A stretch of DNA of 9,023 bases from Sulfurivermis sp041678005. Lineage in GTDB: Bacteria > Pseudomonadota > Gammaproteobacteria > Thiohalomonadales > Thiohalomonadaceae. The translations under genes were made by a program, and so were the position numbers. The notes under the pieces are model-generated. The model saw only the letters and a list, made by a program, of their open reading frames with translations, had not been told where the DNA came from and searched no databases. This document shows positions 6,695 to 9,023 of this stretch, one piece after another. The stretch lies in NCBI GenBank assembly GCA_041678005.1, contig JBAYOW010000066.1:1-9023 (forward strand), read 5' to 3'. The first letter of the stretch is position 1. The number at the start of each line of letters is the position of its first letter.

Positions 6695-7120
6695 ATGAGC
6701 AAAGCTCGCAGCCGTGCCCGCCAGCGTGCGTTGCAGGCGCTTTATCAATGGCAGATTACCGCCGACGATCCCGCCGTGATCGAAGAACAGTTCCTGACTG
6801 CAGGTGAGATGGGCAAGGCCGATCCGGGATTTTTTCACGATCTCCTGTATGAGGTGACTACGCACCTGGACGAGCTGGATGGGCTACTCACGCCGCGACT
6901 AGACCGGCCGCTGGAGCAGGTCGATCTGGTGGAACGCGCCATCCTGCGCATGGGTTGTTATGAATTGCGTTATCGGCCTGAAACGCCTTATCGGGTTGTG
7001 ATCAACGAGGCGGTGGAACTAGCCAAGATCTTTGGTGGCGAGCAAGGCCATAAATACGTCAATAGCGTGCTGGATAAATTGGCGCGCCAGCTGCGTACGC
7101 AGGAAATCCGGCCGCGTTAA
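6695..7120 (+). CDS. nusB: Transcription antitermination factor NusB
   Basis: NusB binds boxA RNA together with ribosomal protein S10 (NusE) and lets RNA polymerase read through rRNA operons. The 141-residue protein is all-helical in character and of normal length (139 in E. coli). The N-terminus SKARSRARQRALQALYQWQ is the arginine-rich RNA-binding face. The family's central segment LVERAILRMGCYELRYR is followed by VVINEAVELAKIFGGEQGHKYVNSVLDKLA, which is characteristic. It starts only two bases after the ribH stop and is presumably translated by coupling, as its own ribosome site is poor. The ribH-nusB-thiL-pgpA order is standard in gammaproteobacteria and gives this RNA factor the same promoter as vitamin genes. 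Confidence 0.97.
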   Translation: MSKARSRARQRALQALYQWQITADDPAVIEEQFLTAGEMGKADPGFFHDLLYEVTTHLDELDGLLTPRLDRPLEQVDLVERAILRMGCYELRYRPETPYRVVINEAVELAKIFGGEQGHKYVNSVLDKLARQLRTQEIRPR

Positions 7121-7144
7121 TTATCCGGTATATTTCATCCTCGC

Positions 7145-8122
7145 ATGATGATCTCTGAATTCAATCTCATCGAACAGTTTTTCCGTCATCCCACCGTGCA
7201 GCGCGATGATGTCGTGCTTGGGGTGGGAGATGATTGCGCCTTACTGCAAGTACCTGCAGGGATGGAGCTGGCGGTAACTATCGATATCCTGGTCGAAGGT
7301 CGACATTTCCCTGTAGATACAGCATCTGACGCCGTGGGCCACAAGGCGCTGGCGGTCGGCTTGAGCGATCTGGCAGCTATGGGAGCGGAGCCTGCCTGGG
7401 CGACCCTGGCCCTGAGCCTGCCTGAGGCAGATGCAGTCTGGTTGCAAGGTTTTGTCAAAGGACTATCTGAGCTGGCAACCGCCTATCAGGTGCAACTGGT
7501 GGGCGGGGATACGGTACAAGGACCACGTGTGATTACCATGCAACTGCATGGGTTTGTTTCTGCCGGACAAGGCTTGCGCCGCGATGGGGCAAGGGTTGGC
7601 GATCGTATATATGTGACTGGTACGCCAGGTGATGCAGGCCTTGGTCTTGAATTAGCACAGGGACAGCGCGGTGCCTCATCACAGATCGCTGATTATCTTC
7701 GGCAGCGGCTGGAATATCCTGCACCGCGCATCGCCGCAGGGCTGGCCTTGCGTGAGCTGGCAAGTTCCGCCATCGATATTTCAGATGGGCTGGCGGCTGA
7801 TCTGGGGCATATCCTGGAGCAAAGTGGCGTGGGTGCACGCATTGAACTGGCGCAGCTACCTGCATCCATGGCCATGCAAACGCTATTGCCGGAGGCAAGC
7901 GAGCGTTGGCCCTACATTCTTTCCTCTGGCGATGACTACGAGCTTTGTTTTACCGTGCCAGCGGCGCAGTGTGATGTAGTCGAACAGCTGAGCCAGGGTT
8001 GGGGTTTTGCCTGTCACTGCATAGGTCAGATAGAAGATAGGCCAGGTCTGCGGTTTATGCAGGCAGATGGTAGTTGCTGGTCTGGGACACGCTTGGGTTT
8101 TGACCACTTTCGCGACAGGTGA
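7145..8122 (+). CDS. thiL: Thiamine-monophosphate kinase
   Basis: Phosphorylates thiamine monophosphate with ATP to give thiamine diphosphate, the active cofactor. The 325 residues match E. coli ThiL in length and order. Visible marks are GVGDDCALL (26-34, glycine-rich, with acidic residues binding Mg-ATP), ITIDILVEGRHF-type segment (TIDILVEGRHF 45-55), LAVGLSDLAAMGAEPAW (69-85), GGDT (120-123), YVTGTPGDAGLG (156-167), SAIDISDGLAADLGH (208-222) and SGDDYELCF (261-269). There is a choice of ATG at 7145 or 7148, giving MMISEF or MISEF; I kept the upstream one. No good ribosome site is visible in the 24-base gap after nusB. The stop codon overlaps a possible GTG start of pgpA, so the two are probably coupled. 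I saw no thiamine riboswitch. Confidence 0.96.
   Translation: MMISEFNLIEQFFRHPTVQRDDVVLGVGDDCALLQVPAGMELAVTIDILVEGRHFPVDTASDAVGHKALAVGLSDLAAMGAEPAWATLALSLPEADAVWLQGFVKGLSELATAYQVQLVGGDTVQGPRVITMQLHGFVSAGQGLRRDGARVGDRIYVTGTPGDAGLGLELAQGQRGASSQIADYLRQRLEYPAPRIAAGLALRELASSAIDISDGLAADLGHILEQSGVGARIELAQLPASMAMQTLLPEASERWPYILSSGDDYELCFTVPAAQCDVVEQLSQGWGFACHCIGQIEDRPGLRFMQADGSCWSGTRLGFDHFRDR
8117..8122 (+). promoter_or_regulatory. Ribosome binding site deciding the pgpA start
   Basis: AGGTGA lies at the very end of thiL, including its stop codon, five bases before the ATG at 8128. It supports ATG 8128 as the pgpA start rather than the in-frame GTG at 8119, which lies inside this site. Confidence 0.6.
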
Positions 8123-8127
8123 AGATA

Positions 8128-8601
8128 ATGCGTCCCTCCTTAGGTATGCTAGCCAATCCAGCTCATCTTTTATCTTTTGGCTTCGGCAGTGGCCTGCTGC
8201 CAAAGGCACCGGGTACCTTCGGTACAATCGTTGCGGTTCCCATTTATCTAATGATGGCAGGGCTTTCATTACAATCTTATTTGGCGCTGCTCATGATGTT
8301 TATTTTCTTGGGCTTCTGGTTGTGCGATTACACGGCAGAAGTCTTAGGTGAACACGATCACCCGGCCATCGTCTGGGATGAGATCGTCGGCTACCTCATC
8401 ACCATGATCGCCGCCCCTGCTGGATGGTTGTGGCTGTTGCTTGGCTTTGTCCTGTTTCGTCTGTTCGATATTCTCAAGCCCTGGCCAGTTCGCTGGGCCG
8501 ACAAACAGCTAACAGGTGGCCTCGGCATCATGCTGGATGATATATTGGCCGCAGGCATGGCCTGGCTGGTGATGCAAGGCTTGGCCTTGTTGCTGGTTTG
8601 A
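8128..8601 (+). CDS. pgpA: Phosphatidylglycerophosphatase A
   Basis: An inner-membrane lipid phosphatase that removes the phosphate from phosphatidylglycerophosphate to give phosphatidylglycerol. The 157-residue protein has PAHLLSFGFGSGLLPKAPGT (11-30), then hydrophobic segments at about 33-45, 50-66, 86-110 and 138-157. The acidic catalytic stretch is IVWDEIVGYL (81-90), and RLFDILKPWPVRWAD (111-125) and GGLGIMLDDILA (130-141) follow, as in E. coli PgpA. I chose ATG 8128, preceded by AGGTGA. A GTG at 8119, overlapping thiL by four bases, would add MKI and is possible. It is the last gene of the cluster; the palindromic repeats begin five bases after its stop. Confidence 0.95.
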   Translation: MRPSLGMLANPAHLLSFGFGSGLLPKAPGTFGTIVAVPIYLMMAGLSLQSYLALLMMFIFLGFWLCDYTAEVLGEHDHPAIVWDEIVGYLITMIAAPAGWLWLLLGFVLFRLFDILKPWPVRWADKQLTGGLGIMLDDILAAGMAWLVMQGLALLLV

Positions 8602-8605
8602 ACAC

Positions 8606-8673
8606 TTAGGGAAGCGCTGAATAGTGTTGCCTAGCCCTGACTGCCTCGCCAACATTATTCAGCGCTTCCCTAA
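8606..8673. repeat. 24-base inverted repeat pair, MITE-like or terminator-like
   Basis: The left arm at 8606-8629 (TTAGGGAAGCGCTGAATA, then GTGTTG) is mirrored by the right arm at 8650-8673 with a single mismatch in 24 bases, around a 20-base spacer. It begins five bases after the pgpA stop. As RNA it would form a very stable hairpin, but the bases after it (ATTCAACT) are not a T-run, so it is not a standard intrinsic terminator. The arms resemble termini of small non-autonomous elements; I see no flanking target duplication. It may still protect the 3' end of the operon transcript. Confidence 0.85.
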
Positions 8674-8751
8674 ATTCAACTCATAAGCGCACAACTTGAA
8701 ACCCTGGAAATAGCGGCCAGCTATAAATAGGCAAAGCGATTTTCTGCACTT

Positions 8752-8822
8752 GTTACCACGCTCCTGTGCGGGAATGCATGCTTTATCCTCGTATAAGGTT
8801 CCCACGCAGGAGCATGGGAACC
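8752..8822. repeat. Inverted pair of 'GTTCCCACGC(T/A)CCTG' repeats
   Basis: The first unit (8752-8775, GTTACCACGCTCCTGTGCGG onward) and the second (8797-8822, GGTTCCCACGCAGGAGCATG, then GGAACC) are inverted copies of each other with several mismatches. Each is also partly palindromic inside (CCCACGC/GCATGGG type). I recall similar 'GTTCCCACGCTCCTGCGTGGGAA' units between genes in a number of proteobacteria. The pairing is seen directly; family membership is from memory. Confidence 0.7.
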
Positions 8823-8869
8823 GATAGATATGCACTTCAGGGTTGAATCCGCCTCTTTTTAATTTCTGG

Positions 8870-8889
8870 ATTCCCGCCCGCGCGGGAAT
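8870..8889. repeat. Perfect short palindrome ATTCCCGC...GCGGGAAT
   Basis: Eight-base perfect arms ATTCCCGC (8870-8877) and GCGGGAAT (8882-8889) surround CCGC. The flanks CTGG before and GAAGGATC after give the 'GGATTCCCGC...GCGGGAATGA' form, which resembles the arms of the repeat at 375-468. It is probably a short member of the same family. Confidence 0.65.
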
Positions 8890-8916
8890 GAAGGATCAGA
8901 GTAGAACGAAACTTCT

Positions 8917-8967
8917 CCCCTCTCCCGCTTGCGGGAGAGGGGTTGGGGGAGAGGGGCTTTTTATTTT
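8917..8967 (+). terminator. G/C-rich hairpin repeat followed by a T-run
   Basis: CCCCTCTCCCGC (8917-8928) pairs perfectly with GCGGGAGAGGGG (8931-8942) across a two-base gap. A second GGGAGAGGGG at 8947-8956 can instead pair with CCCCTCTCCC (8917-8926), placing the stem directly before C and TTTTTATTTT (8958-8967). That second fold has the form of an intrinsic terminator for plus-strand transcription. The unit also resembles the 'CCCCTCTCCCGCTTGCGGGA' intergenic repeats found in many proteobacteria, so repeat and terminator roles may coincide. It lies about 315 bases past pgpA, far for an operon terminator. Confidence 0.55.
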
Positions 8968-9023
8968 CGTTCACGCATACTTCTGTATTGCATATTTATT
9001 TACACCGATAACAGCATCTACAT

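Larger units (their letters stand above)
8602..9023. other. Gene-free region with four tandem palindromic repeat families
   Basis: In these 422 bases to the window edge I find no coding frame with family resemblance on either strand. The region holds four different inverted repeats, at 8606-8673, 8752-8822, 8870-8889 and 8917-8956. Between them are short AT-rich stretches (for example 8674-8750 and 8957-9023) in which I see nothing definite. Confidence 0.7.

Noticed and set aside
6236..6865. Long 209-codon minus-strand open frame opposite ribH and nusB
   Set aside because: Both opposite genes are unmistakable; the antisense frame is low in family-like pattern and arises from their codon bias.
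8752..8967. CRISPR-like array at the right end
   Set aside because: The repeats differ from one another, are palindromic and irregularly spaced, and there are no constant-length spacers or cas genes.

Overview
The window looks like a stretch of a proteobacterial chromosome, most probably gammaproteobacterial. The reasons are the conserved order glyA-nrdR-ribD-ribE-ribB(X)-ribH-nusB-thiL-pgpA, proteins that align from end to end with my memory of the E. coli and Pseudomonas versions, an encoded CCA on the tRNA, and families of short palindromic intergenic repeats. A betaproteobacterium cannot be excluded, because a similar gene order occurs there. I cannot name the species.

Layout. Positions 1-149 (minus strand) hold the N-terminus of a probable methyl-accepting chemotaxis protein that runs off the left edge. 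Positions 150-500 are gene-free and contain an imperfect inverted repeat at 375-468. An exported single-domain rhodanese lies at 501-971 (minus strand). A complete tRNA-Arg (anticodon CCT) lies at 1168-1244. From 1418 to 8601 everything is on the plus strand and tightly packed: serine hydroxymethyltransferase, the NrdR repressor, then the riboflavin genes ribD, ribE, ribBX and ribH, followed by nusB, thiL and pgpA. From 3264 onward gene gaps are 30 nt or less, or the genes overlap, so this is very probably one transcription unit. Positions 8602-9023 have no gene that I can support and carry four different palindromic repeats in a row; the last is followed by a T-run and may end the transcript.

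How the genes work together. RibD, RibB, RibH and RibE cover riboflavin synthesis from the GTP cyclohydrolase II product onward. The GTP cyclohydrolase II step itself is not credibly encoded here, because the C-terminal domain of the RibBA-like protein has lost two of the three zinc cysteines (the RibBX type). A separate ribA is therefore expected elsewhere in the genome. ThiL makes thiamine diphosphate, GlyA makes glycine and one-carbon units, NrdR controls ribonucleotide reductase genes, NusB is an antitermination factor and PgpA acts in phosphatidylglycerol synthesis. This is a core metabolic block, and I see no undescribed defence, mobile or biosynthetic system in it. The points most worth a second look are the degenerate RibBX domain and the repeat clusters on both flanks.
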